Source: an uncultured Prevotella sp. (GTDB taxonomy: Bacteria > Bacteroidota > Bacteroidia > Bacteroidales > Bacteroidaceae). From it: a stretch of DNA of 35,401 bases. Below, one piece after another: positions 6,126 to 16,189 of this stretch. Position numbers and translations under genes: made by a program. Below the pieces are notes generated by a model. It searched no databases. It was not told the DNA's origin and saw only the letters and a list, made by a program, of their open reading frames with translations. The stretch is taken from positions 1-35,401 of the forward strand of contig ONKL01000027.1 of NCBI GenBank assembly GCA_900318395.1, in the 5' to 3' direction. Numbering within the stretch: position 1 is the stretch's first letter; every line of letters begins with the position of its first letter.

Positions 6126-7826
6126 CTACTGTTTATGCGCTATTTTGCGAAATTCTGACGGTGTCATTGAATAGTTGGCGGCAAAGAGGCGGGCAAAAGT
6201 GGTGCGGTTGGTAAACCCGCTTTTCTCAATGATGAGTCCTATCGGGTCGTCGGACTTTTCCAGCAACTGAGCTGCATACTGTATGCGTAGGCGGTTGAGG
6301 TAATCGGCTGGCGTGGTGTCGGCACACTCGCGCAAGGCGGCATACACATATTGATAGTTGGTACCCAGCAGTCGGGCCAGTGTCTCGTGGTTTGTGTCAG
6401 AGTCGGTATATATCTCTGGGGACTTCATCAGTTCGCACAGGCGGCGATAGAGCAGTTGGTTTTGTGTCAGTTTTTCTTCTGGCTGAACCTGCAACTGTCG
6501 CTGTTCCTCGGCTTCGGCCTGCTCGCGCTGTTGTATCTGTTCGTAGAGGCTGCGGTTCTTCTCGGCTAACCGGCGGTTGTAGCGGTGGATGCGCCTGATG
6601 ATGTAGATGGCCATCAACAGCAGCAAGGCGATGGCAACGAGAAGGATGCGATGTATCGTCAGAGACTGGCGCTTGCGGATGATTTCCTCTTCCTGCCTAT
6701 TGATTTCTTGCAGCTGCTCCACGTCGGTCTGCTGTTCCTGCTGGCGTATGGAGTCTGTCAACAGCCGTATACGGTCACCCATCGCCAACGCCTCCACCGT
6801 GCGTCCCGCCTTCTGCAGGGCGTCGTACTTGTAATTGAGCAGGGTTTTGACATAGAGGTCGCTGATGGGTTCGCCATTTGAGCTCAAGATGGAGTCGATA
6901 TCGTCGAACATACGGACGGCATCGTCGTAGCGCCCCATGATAGTCAGATAGACACCTTCTGCAGCCTTGTCAAGCGCGCCTAAACCTTGGAACTGCTGAT
7001 ATTCACGGTGAAGGGTCTCCGCCTGCTCTCGATGTCCATTAGCAGCATAGACCATCGCCTTGCTGATGGTCACGTTGTTGCGGCGCTTTTGCATCACCCA
7101 GTCGGGAGTGTTGGGGTAACGTATCAGACGCTTCATCGCTGTGTCCATTTTCTCTATCAGGGGTAGCGCTTTCTTTGGCATCTTGTTTTCAATATACAAA
7201 TCGTTGAGTGAAAGCAGCGTGTAGATGAGCGGATCAATTTCACTAAAACTGGTGGCATGCTGCGTACTCTCCATTAAGATGTCTAAGCATTGCAGGAACA
7301 ACCGCTCAGATTCCGCTATATGACCCAGTTTGTTCTCACAATCTGCCATCTTCGACAGAGCCCTGCACTTCATCTCAATATCTTTTGGCATTTTTCCGTC
7401 ACCCACAAATGCAAGGATTTCCTTGGAAAGTGCGAGCGATTTTCCGTACTTGCCATCGGCGTATGCGCAGTCGCCCAGAATCCAGCGAGTCTTGCAATGA
7501 AGGTTGCTGTCGGCAGATGTGGTAACGGCATGCCCCGCCTCTGAGGCAATCGCTTTCTCAGCATAATAGGCCGCCAGCCGCCGACGGTCAGCATTCTCAT
7601 AGATGATGGCTTTGAGGGTGTTGGCTCGAACCGCCGAGAACGCCCCAGCCTCCTCAGCGCTATCCACACGGACCAAAGCATATTCAATGTTGGTTAATCC
7701 CTCATTGACAATCTCTTCGCTCAGCGCTATTGCATCCTTGCTACAATCGTGATTCGTGCAGTCCGTGCAGTCTGTCATCAAGACCAACATGGCGCATAAT
7801 ATTATAAGGTATATCGTCCGCTTCAT
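6126..7826 (-). CDS. TPR-transmembrane-AraC-type HTH regulator
   Basis: A 566-residue membrane-bound transcription regulator of a type common in Bacteroidales. Residues 1-20 form an N-terminal hydrophobic segment; about 35-360 are TPR-like helical repeats presumed to face the periplasm; 365-390 is a charged coil; 392-411 (ILLVAIALLLLMAIYIIRR) is a membrane helix; 412-450 is a cytoplasmic coiled coil rich in Gln/Glu; 459-562 is an AraC-type HTH domain (ETLARLLGTNYQYVYAALRE, IIEKSGFTNRTTFARLFAANY). The final MTPSEFRK matches AraC-family C-termini. It is divergent from the S41 lipoprotein gene, whose promoter DNA also precedes the PepD-like gene, so these are its likely targets. The signal it senses is unknown. 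Confidence 0.87.
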   Translation of the reverse strand: MKRTIYLIILCAMLVLMTDCTDCTNHDCSKDAIALSEEIVNEGLTNIEYALVRVDSAEEAGAFSAVRANTLKAIIYENADRRRLAAYYAEKAIASEAGHAVTTSADSNLHCKTRWILGDCAYADGKYGKSLALSKEILAFVGDGKMPKDIEMKCRALSKMADCENKLGHIAESERLFLQCLDILMESTQHATSFSEIDPLIYTLLSLNDLYIENKMPKKALPLIEKMDTAMKRLIRYPNTPDWVMQKRRNNVTISKAMVYAANGHREQAETLHREYQQFQGLGALDKAAEGVYLTIMGRYDDAVRMFDDIDSILSSNGEPISDLYVKTLLNYKYDALQKAGRTVEALAMGDRIRLLTDSIRQQEQQTDVEQLQEINRQEEEIIRKRQSLTIHRILLVAIALLLLMAIYIIRRIHRYNRRLAEKNRSLYEQIQQREQAEAEEQRQLQVQPEEKLTQNQLLYRRLCELMKSPEIYTDSDTNHETLARLLGTNYQYVYAALRECADTTPADYLNRLRIQYAAQLLEKSDDPIGLIIEKSGFTNRTTFARLFAANYSMTPSEFRKIAHKQ

Positions 7827-7850
7827 TCAATTGCATATTAAAGACCGCTG

Positions 7851-7858
7851 CAAAGATA
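7851..7858 (-). promoter_or_regulatory. -7 box TATCTTTG for the TPR/HTH regulator
   Basis: Reads TATCTTTG on the minus strand, 25 bases before the ATG at 7826. No clear TTTG -33 box is visible 20 bases further upstream. Confidence 0.6.
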
Positions 7859-7906
7859 CTAGTATTTTTCCGATTTTTATGTCTTCATTTGATTTTCTTG
7901 CAAAAA

Positions 7907-8006
7907 AGTGATGATTATTCAAAAAGTTTTCTTATCTTTGCGCCTATAAATTATTCTTAGCTATGCAACAGTACAGAACATTTTGGCTCCTGCTAACCAT
8001 GATGCT
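7907..8006 (+). promoter_or_regulatory. Promoter plus signal-peptide module, copy B
   Basis: About 95% identical to 3097-3196. It carries -7 box TATCTTTG at 7933-7940, the CTTAGCT leader and codons 1-15 of the S41 lipoprotein. Similarity stops abruptly after codon 15 (ATGATGCT), where the two proteins diverge. Confidence 0.88.
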
Positions 8007-9786
8007 GGTAGGCGGCTTCACACTGACCTCGTGTGTGGACAACAAGGATGACGCCAATGAAGGCGGTAGTGGCGACAATTATAAGAATTACGTGGAGCGT
8101 ATGTATCCCGTCGTAGATCCACAGAACAGTCCCCAGGGTATGGTGATGTTGCGCTTCTACGACGACATGCCCAGCGTGGCTTACGTCAGCATCAGCAACT
8201 TCCAGAGCATCATGTATCCCGGCACGACGGTGCAGGTGGTGAAGACTGCCGAGCATCAGTACGCCCTGGCCAGTCCTTGCGGCACGGCTAAGGTGGACAC
8301 CGATAAAGATCTCTTCATGAGCAACGACTACGAGGCGTTCACCAACATGATGGGGATGGTGCAGCCAGGAATGCCTAACATTATCTACGACGCCCTGCCC
8401 ATCATCCGCTGGAAGTCGCTGGACGCCTCACCCAAGCAGGTCGATGTGACGCTGGACTATGGCAAATACGGCATCGACATCAGGGAGGACGGTGAGAACG
8501 TCTATTTCCCCTTCGCAACCATTGCCGACCTCTACACAGACAGTTACATGCATATGGCTGACTTCAACGGCGAGACTGTGATGGTGGCTCCCGAGGGCGC
8601 CTATTCTCTGGAAAACAGATATCCCTCATTCTTCATCACGCCTATCCTGAAAGAGACACGTACGGCAGACATGGCCGACTTCGCCTATCGCAACCTCTGC
8701 TTCACACTCACCAACTTCTTCGGCTATCCCGGGCGCACGCTTCTTGAAAACAAGGGCTTGAAGGAAAAGGGTCTGGATCAAGCCCTGCAGGACTACGGAA
8801 AGGCGGGTCAGATGACGCGCGAGCTGCTGCAGTCTACCAATATGTACGACTTCATTTCCGGCACCGTCACGCTGGGTTGTCTCCTCAATGATGGAGGCCA
8901 CACCAATACAGACGTAACACGGATGAGTGACTTCAGTGGCAATCCCACCTTCTTATCGACGCTCAACGGTATCATAGACGCTAAATGGGGTGAATTTTGG
9001 GACATTTGTCCTGAATATGTTCCTATCTATGAAAATCTGGTTGGTCGTATTACGCTCGCCAACCATTTGAACGAGGCTCGTGCCAAAGCGTTAGGCGAGG
9101 GTGTGAACTACTATAAGGTGGGCAACACAGCCTATTGTCAATTCGGCACCTTCCTATGCGATGATTCCGGATGGCGTAAGTTCTACAAGGGTGAAGGCCC
9201 CAAACCCACCATCGACCAGTATCCCAACGACTGGTTGGTCATCCTCATCGACGCACTTGAAAAGGCACAGAACGACCCCGAGGTCAAGAACTTTATCCTC
9301 GACATATCCACCAACGGAGGTGGCTCGTCAGACATCGTGCTTTTCATCACCTCGTTGTTTGCTAACAAATCCGACTTGTACTACGAAAACGTGCTGACAG
9401 GACAGAAAATGAAGAGCACCTTTGAGGTAGACCGCAACCTGGACGGCAAATTCGACGAGAAAGACAAGGATGTAAAACTGAGGATGAACATCGGCGTGCT
9501 CACCAGCACTTTCAGCTTCTCGTGTGGCAACCTGCTGCCCGCACTCCTGAAAGACTACGGCATCTGCCTGCTCGGCAAGAAGTCGGGAGGCGGATCCTGC
9601 GCGGTGCTCTACAGTCCCTCAGCCGATGGCTTCGGCTTTACCTACTCCACGCATCGTAATCGCCTCAACAACTTGAAAGGCGAGAACATCGACGAAGGCA
9701 TCGAGCCCGACTACCCGTTGGAAGTCGACGAATTCTTTGATATTCCAAAGATCGGCAAGCTGATAGAGGATTTCTACAGCCGTTAA
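7963..9786 (+). CDS. S41-family peptidase lipoprotein
   Basis: A 607-residue lipoprotein (signal ends FTLTSC, Cys24). The C-terminal third resembles S41 (C-terminal processing / tricorn-like) serine proteases: FILDISTNGGGSSD, then VLTSTFSFSCGN (Ser518/Ser520 region, likely nucleophile), LLGKKSGGGSC (Lys539-540, likely general base) and the closing GIEPDYPLEVD. The N-terminal 350 residues are poorly conserved and have no PDZ domain that I can see. Expected to cleave peptides at the cell surface or in the periplasm. The promoter and signal peptide are shared with the PepD-like lipoprotein, and the divergent TPR/HTH regulator is the likely controller. Ends at a strong bidirectional terminator. 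Confidence 0.85.
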   Translation: MQQYRTFWLLLTMMLVGGFTLTSCVDNKDDANEGGSGDNYKNYVERMYPVVDPQNSPQGMVMLRFYDDMPSVAYVSISNFQSIMYPGTTVQVVKTAEHQYALASPCGTAKVDTDKDLFMSNDYEAFTNMMGMVQPGMPNIIYDALPIIRWKSLDASPKQVDVTLDYGKYGIDIREDGENVYFPFATIADLYTDSYMHMADFNGETVMVAPEGAYSLENRYPSFFITPILKETRTADMADFAYRNLCFTLTNFFGYPGRTLLENKGLKEKGLDQALQDYGKAGQMTRELLQSTNMYDFISGTVTLGCLLNDGGHTNTDVTRMSDFSGNPTFLSTLNGIIDAKWGEFWDICPEYVPIYENLVGRITLANHLNEARAKALGEGVNYYKVGNTAYCQFGTFLCDDSGWRKFYKGEGPKPTIDQYPNDWLVILIDALEKAQNDPEVKNFILDISTNGGGSSDIVLFITSLFANKSDLYYENVLTGQKMKSTFEVDRNLDGKFDEKDKDVKLRMNIGVLTSTFSFSCGNLLPALLKDYGICLLGKKSGGGSCAVLYSPSADGFGFTYSTHRNRLNNLKGENIDEGIEPDYPLEVDEFFDIPKIGKLIEDFYSR

Positions 9787-9798
9787 TCACTGGAGACG

Positions 9799-9830
9799 AA
9801 TAAGCCCCAGCCGATTGGCTGGGGCTTATT
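9799..9830. terminator. Bidirectional rho-independent terminator
   Basis: A perfect 14-bp stem, AATAAGCCCCAGCC and GGCTGGGGCTTATT, with loop GATT. It sits between the convergent S41 gene (ends 9786) and the small lipoprotein gene (ends 9832). Confidence 0.88.
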
Positions 9831-9831
9831 G

Positions 9832-10218
9832 TTACTTCTTTTGCTCGGCGGCCTTCAGGTCTTTATAGAGCGCGTATTTGGTGTTGTGCAACTTATTGAT
9901 GATACCTCGCTCGTTGGTCTCGAACTCCTGCTCGGAGTAGACTTCCTCACCATTGCGGATGAAAGTGAAACTTAAGCTTCCTTTATAGATGGTGGAATCC
10001 TGCCTGATGGCCATGGCGATGAGGGTGAACTTGGGATAGGTGGCTGCCATCGCGTCGATAATGGTCTGGCGGACATAGTTCAGACTATCGGTAATGACAT
10101 TGGCAGAATCGGCTGCAAGACTATCGGCATGTGCCTGGGCAGCAGACTGCTGACCTCCCTTGGAGGTGCAGGATGCAATGGCCAGAACGGCCATGAAAAT
10201 CACAAAAAGTTTCTTCAT
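9832..10218 (-). CDS. Small lipoprotein, 128 aa, function unknown
   Basis: Start MKKLFVIFMAVLAIASC gives a lipobox with Cys17. The mature part begins with a low-complexity Ser/Ala/Gln linker and then a roughly 80-residue domain (SLNYVRQTIIDAMAATYPKF, IYKGSLSFTFIRNGEEVY). I do not recognise the family. A -7 box TAATTTTG lies at 10246-10253 on the minus strand. It is monocistronic and converges on the S41 gene. Confidence 0.78.
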   Translation of the reverse strand: MKKLFVIFMAVLAIASCTSKGGQQSAAQAHADSLAADSANVITDSLNYVRQTIIDAMAATYPKFTLIAMAIRQDSTIYKGSLSFTFIRNGEEVYSEQEFETNERGIINKLHNTKYALYKDLKAAEQKK

Positions 10219-10245
10219 TATTGCTGTTATTTAAAATTTTGCGTG

Positions 10246-10253
10246 CAAAATTA
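10246..10253 (-). promoter_or_regulatory. -7 box TAATTTTG for the 128-aa lipoprotein
   Basis: Minus-strand TAATTTTG 28 bases before the ATG at 10218. No convincing -33 box is visible. Confidence 0.55.
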
Positions 10254-10376
10254 CAATAAAAAAATGAATCTCCCACCATTTGGCGGAAGTATTTTACCCT
10301 CCATACGACAAATAGACATAAATCAATGTCAAATTGTCAGCACTTATTACCTCGGCACGTCCTTTGTTGGTTTTTT

Positions 10377-10483
10377 GACAAAAGAACATAAGAACAAAAA
10401 AGCTGCGCCAAATGGAGCGACTAAAAAATATGTCCTTTTGTTCTTCTGTCAAAAAAAGGATAATAATATAGGAGGATTAAAAT
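10377..10483 (+). promoter_or_regulatory. Structured clpB leader with strong Shine-Dalgarno
   Basis: An imperfect 12-bp inverted repeat (GACAAAAGAACA at 10377-10388 with TGTTCTTCTGTC at 10439-10450) encloses a small GCGCC-AAAT-GGAGC hairpin. The right arm is part of the repeat shared with 728-763. It is followed by AGGAGG at 10470-10475, eight bases before the ATG, which is unusual for Bacteroidota. I could not identify a CIRCE-like operator or a convincing -7 box for clpB. Confidence 0.5.
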
Positions 10484-12991
10484 ATGACACTCGACAAATT
10501 TACAATCAAAGCACAGGAGGCTGTTCAGGCAGCCGTGAATACGGCCCAGATGAACGGCCAGCAGGTGATAGAACCTGTACACATCCTCAAGGGTGTGATG
10601 GAGAAGGCGAAGGACATGACGAACTTCGTCTTCCAGAAACTCGGGGTGAACGCCCAGCAGATAGAAATGCTCACGGAGCAGGAGATCAAGCACCTGCCGC
10701 GCGTGCAGGGCGGGCAACCCTATCTCTCTAATGATAGTAATCATGTACTCGTGCGTGCACAGGAACTGTCGCAGAAGATGGGCGACGAGTTCGTGGCATG
10801 TGAGTCGATACTGCAGGCGCTCCTGAATGTGAGCTCTACGGCCTCGCGCATCATGAAGGATGCCGGCTGCACGGAGAAGGAGATGCTGCAGGCTGTAGAA
10901 TCCCTCAGACAGGGACAGAAGGTGCAGAGTCAATCGGCAGATGACAACTACCAGAGCCTGCAGAAATACGCCAAGAATCTGGTGGATCTCGCCCGCCAGG
11001 GTAAGCTCGACCCTGTGATCGGACGTGATGATGAGATCCGACGTCTGTTGCAGATCCTCTCACGACGCACGAAGAACAACCCGATCCTGATCGGTGAGCC
11101 TGGTACGGGTAAGACCGCTATCGTGGAAGGTCTCGCAGGGCGTATCGTCCGTGGCGATGTGCCAGAGAACCTGAAGGACAAGCAGCTCTATTCGCTCGAT
11201 ATGGGCGCGCTGGTAGCTGGTGCGAAGTATAAGGGTGAGTTCGAGGAGCGACTGAAGAGCGTCATCAACGAGGTGACGAAGGCCGAAGGGCGCATCATCC
11301 TCTTTATCGACGAGATTCACACACTGGTAGGTGCCGGTGGTGGTGAGGGAGCGATGGACGCTGCCAACATCCTGAAACCTGCCCTGGCACGTGGAGAATT
11401 GCGCGCCATCGGTGCTACGACCCTCAATGAGTATCAGAAGTACTTCGAGAAGGATAAAGCCCTGGAGCGCCGATTCCAGACGGTGATGGTGGATGAGCCT
11501 GATGAACTCTCGGCCATCTCGATCCTGCGAGGACTGAAGGAGCGCTACGAGAACCACCACAAGGTTCGTATACAGGATGATGCCTGTATCGCAGCCGTAC
11601 AACTCTCTGAGCGCTATATCTCCGAGCGCTTCCTGCCTGACAAGGCCATCGACCTGATGGACGAGGCAGCAGCCAAACTGAGGATGGAGCGCGACTCCGT
11701 GCCTGAGGAACTCGACGAGATTACCCGCAGATTGGCACAGCTCGAAATCGAGCGCGAAGCGATCAAGCGAGAGGGTGACGAGCCTAAGATTGCCCAATTA
11801 GACAAGGATATCGCTGAGCTAAAGGAGCAGGAGACCCAGTTCCGTGCGAAGTGGGAGGGCGAGCGACAGCTGGTGAACAAAATCCAGCAGGACAAGCAGG
11901 AGATGGAGAACCTGAAATACGAGGCTGAGCGTGCTGAGCGCGAGGGCGACTATGGCAAGGTGGCTGAAATACGATACTCGAAACTGAAGGTCCTCGAAGA
12001 TGACATCAAGGCTATTCAAGCACAGTTGGCTAATGCCCAGAATGGCGACTCTCTGGTTCGCGAGGAGGTCACTGCCGATGATATCGCTGAGGTAGTGAGC
12101 CGCTGGACAGGCATCCCCGTGACACGTATGATGCAGAGCGAGCGCGAGAAGCTGCTCCATCTGGAGGAGGAGCTGCATAAGCGTGTGATCGGACAGGAAG
12201 AGGCCATCACGGCTGTATCAGATGCCGTGCGCCGTTCTCGTGCAGGCCTTCAGGATCCTAAGCGACCTATCGCCTCGTTTATCTTCCTCGGTACCACGGG
12301 TGTAGGTAAGACGGAGCTTGCCAAGACACTGGCAGACTATCTCTTCAACGACGAGACGATGATGACGCGTATCGATATGAGTGAATATCAGGAGAAGTAC
12401 AGCGTGAGCCGACTGATTGGTGCACCTCCGGGATACGTGGGCTATGACGAGGGTGGACAGTTGACGGAGGCCGTGCGTAGGAAACCTTACTCAGTGGTGC
12501 TCTTCGATGAGATAGAGAAGGCCCATCCCGATGTGTTCAACATCCTGCTGCAAGTGCTCGATGACGGACGACTGACGGATAACAAGGGACGTACCGCGAA
12601 CTTCAAGAACACCATCATCATCATGACCTCGAATGCCACGAGGGAGCAGCTGAGAGCCACCATGCGACCAGAGTTCCTGAACCGTATCGACGAGATTATC
12701 ACCTTTACGCCACTGACCAAGGAGCAGATTGCCGACGTGGTCCGTCTGCAGATGAAGAAGGTGACGGATATGCTGGAGCCTCAGGGCATCCGCCTGGAGT
12801 GCACGCCTCAGGCCGTGAATTTCCTCGCAGAGGAGGGCTACGATCCTGAATATGGTGCAAGACCCGTGAAACGCGCCATCCAGCAGTTCGTGCTCAATGA
12901 CCTCTCGAAGAAGTTACTCGCCGACGAAGTGGATCGCAACAAGCCTATCATCATTGATGAGTTTGGAGATGGGCTGGTGTTTAGGAATTAA
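10484..12991 (+). CDS. clpB: ClpB disaggregase, with a shortened second AAA domain
   Basis: A hexameric AAA+ chaperone that, with DnaK, pulls apart heat-aggregated proteins in the cytosol. In order: N-terminal ClpN repeat (1-145), first AAA domain with Walker A GEPGTGKT (204-211) and Walker B LFIDEIH, M-domain coiled coil (about 395-525), and second AAA domain with Walker A GTTGVGKT (603-610), pore loop GYVGYDEGG and arginine-finger region RPEFLNRID (728-736). It is 835 residues against 857 in E. coli. The shortfall is mainly between sensor-1 MTSN (714-717) and RPEFLNRID: only 10 residues here against about 30 in E. coli as recalled. The reading frame is otherwise intact. Start supported by AGGAGG eight bases upstream. 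Confidence 0.97.
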   Translation: MTLDKFTIKAQEAVQAAVNTAQMNGQQVIEPVHILKGVMEKAKDMTNFVFQKLGVNAQQIEMLTEQEIKHLPRVQGGQPYLSNDSNHVLVRAQELSQKMGDEFVACESILQALLNVSSTASRIMKDAGCTEKEMLQAVESLRQGQKVQSQSADDNYQSLQKYAKNLVDLARQGKLDPVIGRDDEIRRLLQILSRRTKNNPILIGEPGTGKTAIVEGLAGRIVRGDVPENLKDKQLYSLDMGALVAGAKYKGEFEERLKSVINEVTKAEGRIILFIDEIHTLVGAGGGEGAMDAANILKPALARGELRAIGATTLNEYQKYFEKDKALERRFQTVMVDEPDELSAISILRGLKERYENHHKVRIQDDACIAAVQLSERYISERFLPDKAIDLMDEAAAKLRMERDSVPEELDEITRRLAQLEIEREAIKREGDEPKIAQLDKDIAELKEQETQFRAKWEGERQLVNKIQQDKQEMENLKYEAERAEREGDYGKVAEIRYSKLKVLEDDIKAIQAQLANAQNGDSLVREEVTADDIAEVVSRWTGIPVTRMMQSEREKLLHLEEELHKRVIGQEEAITAVSDAVRRSRAGLQDPKRPIASFIFLGTTGVGKTELAKTLADYLFNDETMMTRIDMSEYQEKYSVSRLIGAPPGYVGYDEGGQLTEAVRRKPYSVVLFDEIEKAHPDVFNILLQVLDDGRLTDNKGRTANFKNTIIIMTSNATREQLRATMRPEFLNRIDEIITFTPLTKEQIADVVRLQMKKVTDMLEPQGIRLECTPQAVNFLAEEGYDPEYGARPVKRAIQQFVLNDLSKKLLADEVDRNKPIIIDEFGDGLVFRN

Positions 12992-13002
12992 AATGTAAAA
13001 AT

Positions 13003-13036
13003 GAAAGCATCTGCTGTTAGCGGATGCTTTCTTTTT
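13003..13036. terminator. Terminator after clpB, overlapping the end of the M6 gene
   Basis: GAAAGCATC and GGATGCTTTC pair around an inner GCT-GTT-AGC hairpin, followed on + by CTTTTTTG. The stem includes the last codons and stop of the convergent M6 protease gene. Confidence 0.75.
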
Positions 13037-14477
13037 TGCCATTGTGGATGTAGAGGCCTGCGCGCGAAGGACGGCTCAGGAGCCTGCGCCCTTGCAGATC
13101 ATACCAGACATCGGTAACTGCTTCTGATGACTTGACCTGACGGATGGCTGTCTCCTCCTTCATAAAATCAAAGGATATGCGCCCCTCGGCATCCATGGAG
13201 ATGTTGGTGATGGGCTTGGAGAATGACATGGCAGGAACAGAGGTCTTCGTGAAATAATTATTAATGGAGTCACCAACCACATAGGGGAAGGCAGACAGAC
13301 TGAGATAGTTGCTGTGGCCATCAGCTGTGTAATGGTTTTCCTTCCCGAAAAAGGCCTCACTCTGGCGATAGGTACGATTATCTGCATATATCAGCTGCAC
13401 CTCTGTAGAAGTCTGGGTATTCGGGAACATATCACCTTTATTGAAACTGAAGACTCGCGTCACCAGCAGACCGTTACCAGGCACAAAGTAGTCGAAGCCA
13501 CGCTGCTGGCGATTCTCGAGAATATAATATTCATCGGGAAACATACTGTTGCGAATCACGTAAGCCACAGGCTCATCATCCCATATCGGCATATTGGTGA
13601 TGGTGGTAGGCTCAGTGAGTTCGGTGAAATCATACCAGCCGCAGATCCACCGTTCTAAGGCAGAATAGTTGGGCGGCGAGAAACCATTGTTGGCATAATT
13701 ACCGCCATCCATCAAATCCCACTCATCAAAGAAGGAATAGACATTCGAATCAGATATCGGATAGAGATCGGGCAAGCGCAGGCAATGTGAAAACTCGTGG
13801 ATGAAGGTGCCGAAGCCGTCGAGATCGGTACTGTTTCGCAGTTCACTGACACAAGCATAGTTGGTGAGTTCCATTCCCCCCAGCTCTCGCCACTGAAGAT
13901 GATTCATATGCGGCCAGATGTTATCAGAAATTCCACCTCTGTTCTCACCAGGACCAGCAAAGACCACCATGACCACATCGACAATTTTATCGCCACTCCA
14001 GCTGTAAGGTGCGAAGTCGAGCCCAGTAGCCACACAGGCATCATAAGCCATGCCGCCACCGTTGATATCGTCGGATTTCCTCCCACCCCTATTCTTACCA
14101 TAAGTGGCCACAGAATCGGGCAACATGACTGGACCTATCACATCGAAGACGGGTTCGAACTGTCCCCCACTCTGCTTCTTGAAATAGTCGGCCACGCAAC
14201 CAGCTGCCCCATGATCATGGAAGCCGCTCTCGTTAAGTATGGTATCCCAATACGCCCTGATTTCAGAATCGGGGCGCGAGAATGCCTGATCAGGGAAGGC
14301 GGCAAGTATCACGGGGATACGCACACGGCCTTTGATTGTGGATGTACCACGGGTACCAGCTGGCACAGAACGGGTACCAGCCGTCAGCAGGCGACGGTCA
14401 CAGGGGATACGCTCCTGAGCGCTGGCAGTGGTGACTGCCAGCGCCAACAGCATACATATAGAATAGAATCTTATCAC
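13017..14477 (-). CDS. Secreted M6-family metalloprotease with Por-like C-terminal tail
   Basis: A 486-residue secreted protein (signal [20 protein letters not shown]). M6 (immune inhibitor A-like) motif [11 protein letters not shown]: zinc ligands His227 and His231, catalytic Glu228 and third ligand Asp237. The family usually has Gly where Arg234 stands (HxxGLPD), so activity should not be assumed. The C-terminus ([26 protein letters not shown]) matches the Por/type IX secretion-like tail of Bacteroidota, suggesting export to the surface. The start is GTG (14475-14477) inside the last codons of the fumarase gene (GTGA overlap). An internal ATG at codon 9 is the alternative. Its pairing with fumarase is probably only co-transcription. 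Confidence 0.85.
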   Translation of the reverse strand: MIRFYSICMLLALAVTTASAQERIPCDRRLLTAGTRSVPAGTRGTSTIKGRVRIPVILAAFPDQAFSRPDSEIRAYWDTILNESGFHDHGAAGCVADYFKKQSGGQFEPVFDVIGPVMLPDSVATYGKNRGGRKSDDINGGGMAYDACVATGLDFAPYSWSGDKIVDVVMVVFAGPGENRGGISDNIWPHMNHLQWRELGGMELTNYACVSELRNSTDLDGFGTFIHEFSHCLRLPDLYPISDSNVYSFFDEWDLMDGGNYANNGFSPPNYSALERWICGWYDFTELTEPTTITNMPIWDDEPVAYVIRNSMFPDEYYILENRQQRGFDYFVPGNGLLVTRVFSFNKGDMFPNTQTSTEVQLIYADNRTYRQSEAFFGKENHYTADGHSNYLSLSAFPYVVGDSINNYFTKTSVPAMSFSKPITNISMDAEGRISFDFMKEETAIRQVKSSEAVTDVWYDLQGRRLLSRPSRAGLYIHNGKKESIR

Positions 14478-16120
14478 TTCTTAGGGCACCAGGGTTTCAG
14501 GGTCTTGAAGAAGTCATTGCCCTTATCATCAACGAGGATGAATGCAGGGAAGTCTTCCACATCAATCTTCCATACAGCCTCCATGCCGAGCTCGGGATAC
14601 TCTACGCACTCGATGCTCTTAATAGAGCTCTGTGAGAGCACTGCGGCTACACCACCGATCGAACCCAGATAGAAGCCACCGTACTTCTTACAAGCCTCTG
14701 TCACAACATCTGAGCGGTTGCCCTTGGCAATCATCACGAGTGATGCACCGTTAGCCTGGAACTCATCAACATAAGGATCCATACGATTGGCTGTGGTGGG
14801 TCCCATCGAACCACAAGGATAACCCTCTGGTGTCTTGGCAGGTCCTGCATAGAGCACAGGATACTTCTTGAAATAGTCGGGCAATCCCTCACCAGCATCC
14901 AGACGAGCCTTCAGCTTGGCATGAGCGATATCACGAGCCACGATGATGGTACCCTTCAGGTTCACGCGGGTAGATACAGGATACTTCGACAATTCAGCAC
15001 GAACGGCATCGATACCCTCGTTCAGATCGATCACGATGGTGTTCTGTCCCTCACCAGCCTTGGCATACTCTGCAGGAATCAGCTCAGAGGGGTTAGAGTC
15101 CATCTTCTCGAGCCAGATACCATCGGCATTGATCTTAGCCTTGATGTTACGGTCGGCAGAGCAGCTGACACCCATACCAATCGGACAAGAGGCACCATGA
15201 CGAGGCAGACGAACCACACGGATATCGTGAGCGAGATATTTACCACCGAACTGGGCACCCAGACCGATCTTATGAGCCTCCTTCAGGAGCTTCTGCTCAA
15301 GGTCTACATCACGGAAGGCACGACCAGTCTCATCACCTGTAGTAGGCAGACCATCGTAGTACTTGATAGAAGCCAACTTCACGGTGAGCAGGTTCTTCTC
15401 AGCTGAAGTACCACCAATCACAAATGCAATGTGATAGGGAGGACAAGCGGCTGTACCCAGACTCTTCATCTTCTCTACGAGGAAGGGGATAAGTGTACCC
15501 TCGTTCTGGATGGTAGCCTTCGTCATCGGATAGAAATAGGTCTTATTGGCAGAGCCACCACCCTTTGCCACCATCACAAACTTATATTCTGCACCCTCGG
15601 TAGCCTCGATATCAATCTGAGCGGGGAGGTTACAACGGGTATTCACCTCGTCGTACATGTTCAGAGGGGCATTCTGAGAATAGCGCAGATTGTCTTGTGT
15701 GAAGGTGTTGAAGACACCCAGACTCAGAGCCTCCTCATCCTCGAAACCTGTCCAGATCTGCTGACCCTTCTCACCATGAATAATGGCAGTACCAGTGTCC
15801 TGGCAGAAAGGCAGGACACCACGGGCAGCCACCTCTGCATTACGCAGGAACTGCAGGGCTACATACTTATCATTCTCAGAAGCCTCAGGATCATTCAGGA
15901 TCTGAGCCACCTGAAGGTTATGCTCACGACGCAGCATGAACTCCACGTCGTGGAAAGCCTGCTGGGCCAAAAGGGTCAGGGCCTCCTTAGAGACCTTCAC
16001 GATTGTCTTACCTTCAAACTCTGACGTTGTCACGCCTTCCTTACTCAACAGACGATACTCTGTCTTGTCCTCGCCCACCTGAAACATCGGGGCATACTTA
16101 AATTCAACTGTCTTAGCCAT
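14474..16120 (-). CDS. Class I fumarate hydratase (iron-sulfur)
   Basis: Interconverts fumarate and malate with a 4Fe-4S cluster, in the reductive branch to succinate used by Prevotella-like anaerobes and in the TCA cycle. It is 548 residues, the single-chain FumA/FumB form with both alpha and beta regions. Likely cluster cysteines are C106 ([10 protein letters not shown]), C226 (GTAACPPYH) and C320 (GVSCSADR), close to C105, C224 and C318 of E. coli FumA. Other family signatures are [28 protein letters not shown] and IGGVAAVL. The M6 protease start overlaps its stop codon. Upstream is the M16 peptidase, separated by a 69-base AT-rich repeat stretch. Confidence 0.95.
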   Translation of the reverse strand: MAKTVEFKYAPMFQVGEDKTEYRLLSKEGVTTSEFEGKTIVKVSKEALTLLAQQAFHDVEFMLRREHNLQVAQILNDPEASENDKYVALQFLRNAEVAARGVLPFCQDTGTAIIHGEKGQQIWTGFEDEEALSLGVFNTFTQDNLRYSQNAPLNMYDEVNTRCNLPAQIDIEATEGAEYKFVMVAKGGGSANKTYFYPMTKATIQNEGTLIPFLVEKMKSLGTAACPPYHIAFVIGGTSAEKNLLTVKLASIKYYDGLPTTGDETGRAFRDVDLEQKLLKEAHKIGLGAQFGGKYLAHDIRVVRLPRHGASCPIGMGVSCSADRNIKAKINADGIWLEKMDSNPSELIPAEYAKAGEGQNTIVIDLNEGIDAVRAELSKYPVSTRVNLKGTIIVARDIAHAKLKARLDAGEGLPDYFKKYPVLYAGPAKTPEGYPCGSMGPTTANRMDPYVDEFQANGASLVMIAKGNRSDVVTEACKKYGGFYLGSIGGVAAVLSQSSIKSIECVEYPELGMEAVWKIDVEDFPAFILVDDKGNDFFKTLKPWCPKK

Positions 16121-16189
16121 AATATTTAATGTTTAACATATAAATTATTACATTATTTCATTTTTGCATTCTTTCATTTTTACATTTTC
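16121..16189. repeat. AT-rich intergenic repeat (AATGTAAAAATG type)
   Basis: On the minus strand this short gap reads as successive variants of AAAATGTAAAAATGAAAGAATG. The same style occurs at 20952-20979, and a related (A)5GG form at 19030-19065. It is low-complexity sequence between genes of one operon. I see no promoter in it. Confidence 0.5.

Noticed and set aside
6126-7826. Calling the TPR/HTH regulator a lipoprotein from its N-terminal cysteines
   Set aside because: The cysteine context (LMTDC) has Asp at the -1 position and does not fit a lipobox; a plain signal or anchor segment is safer.
11060-11797. Minus-strand ORF of 245 codons
   Set aside because: Antisense to clpB; composition is a shadow of the chaperone codons.
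13797-14672. Plus-strand ORF of 291 codons
   Set aside because: Antisense to the M6 protease and fumarase genes, with no recognisable motif.
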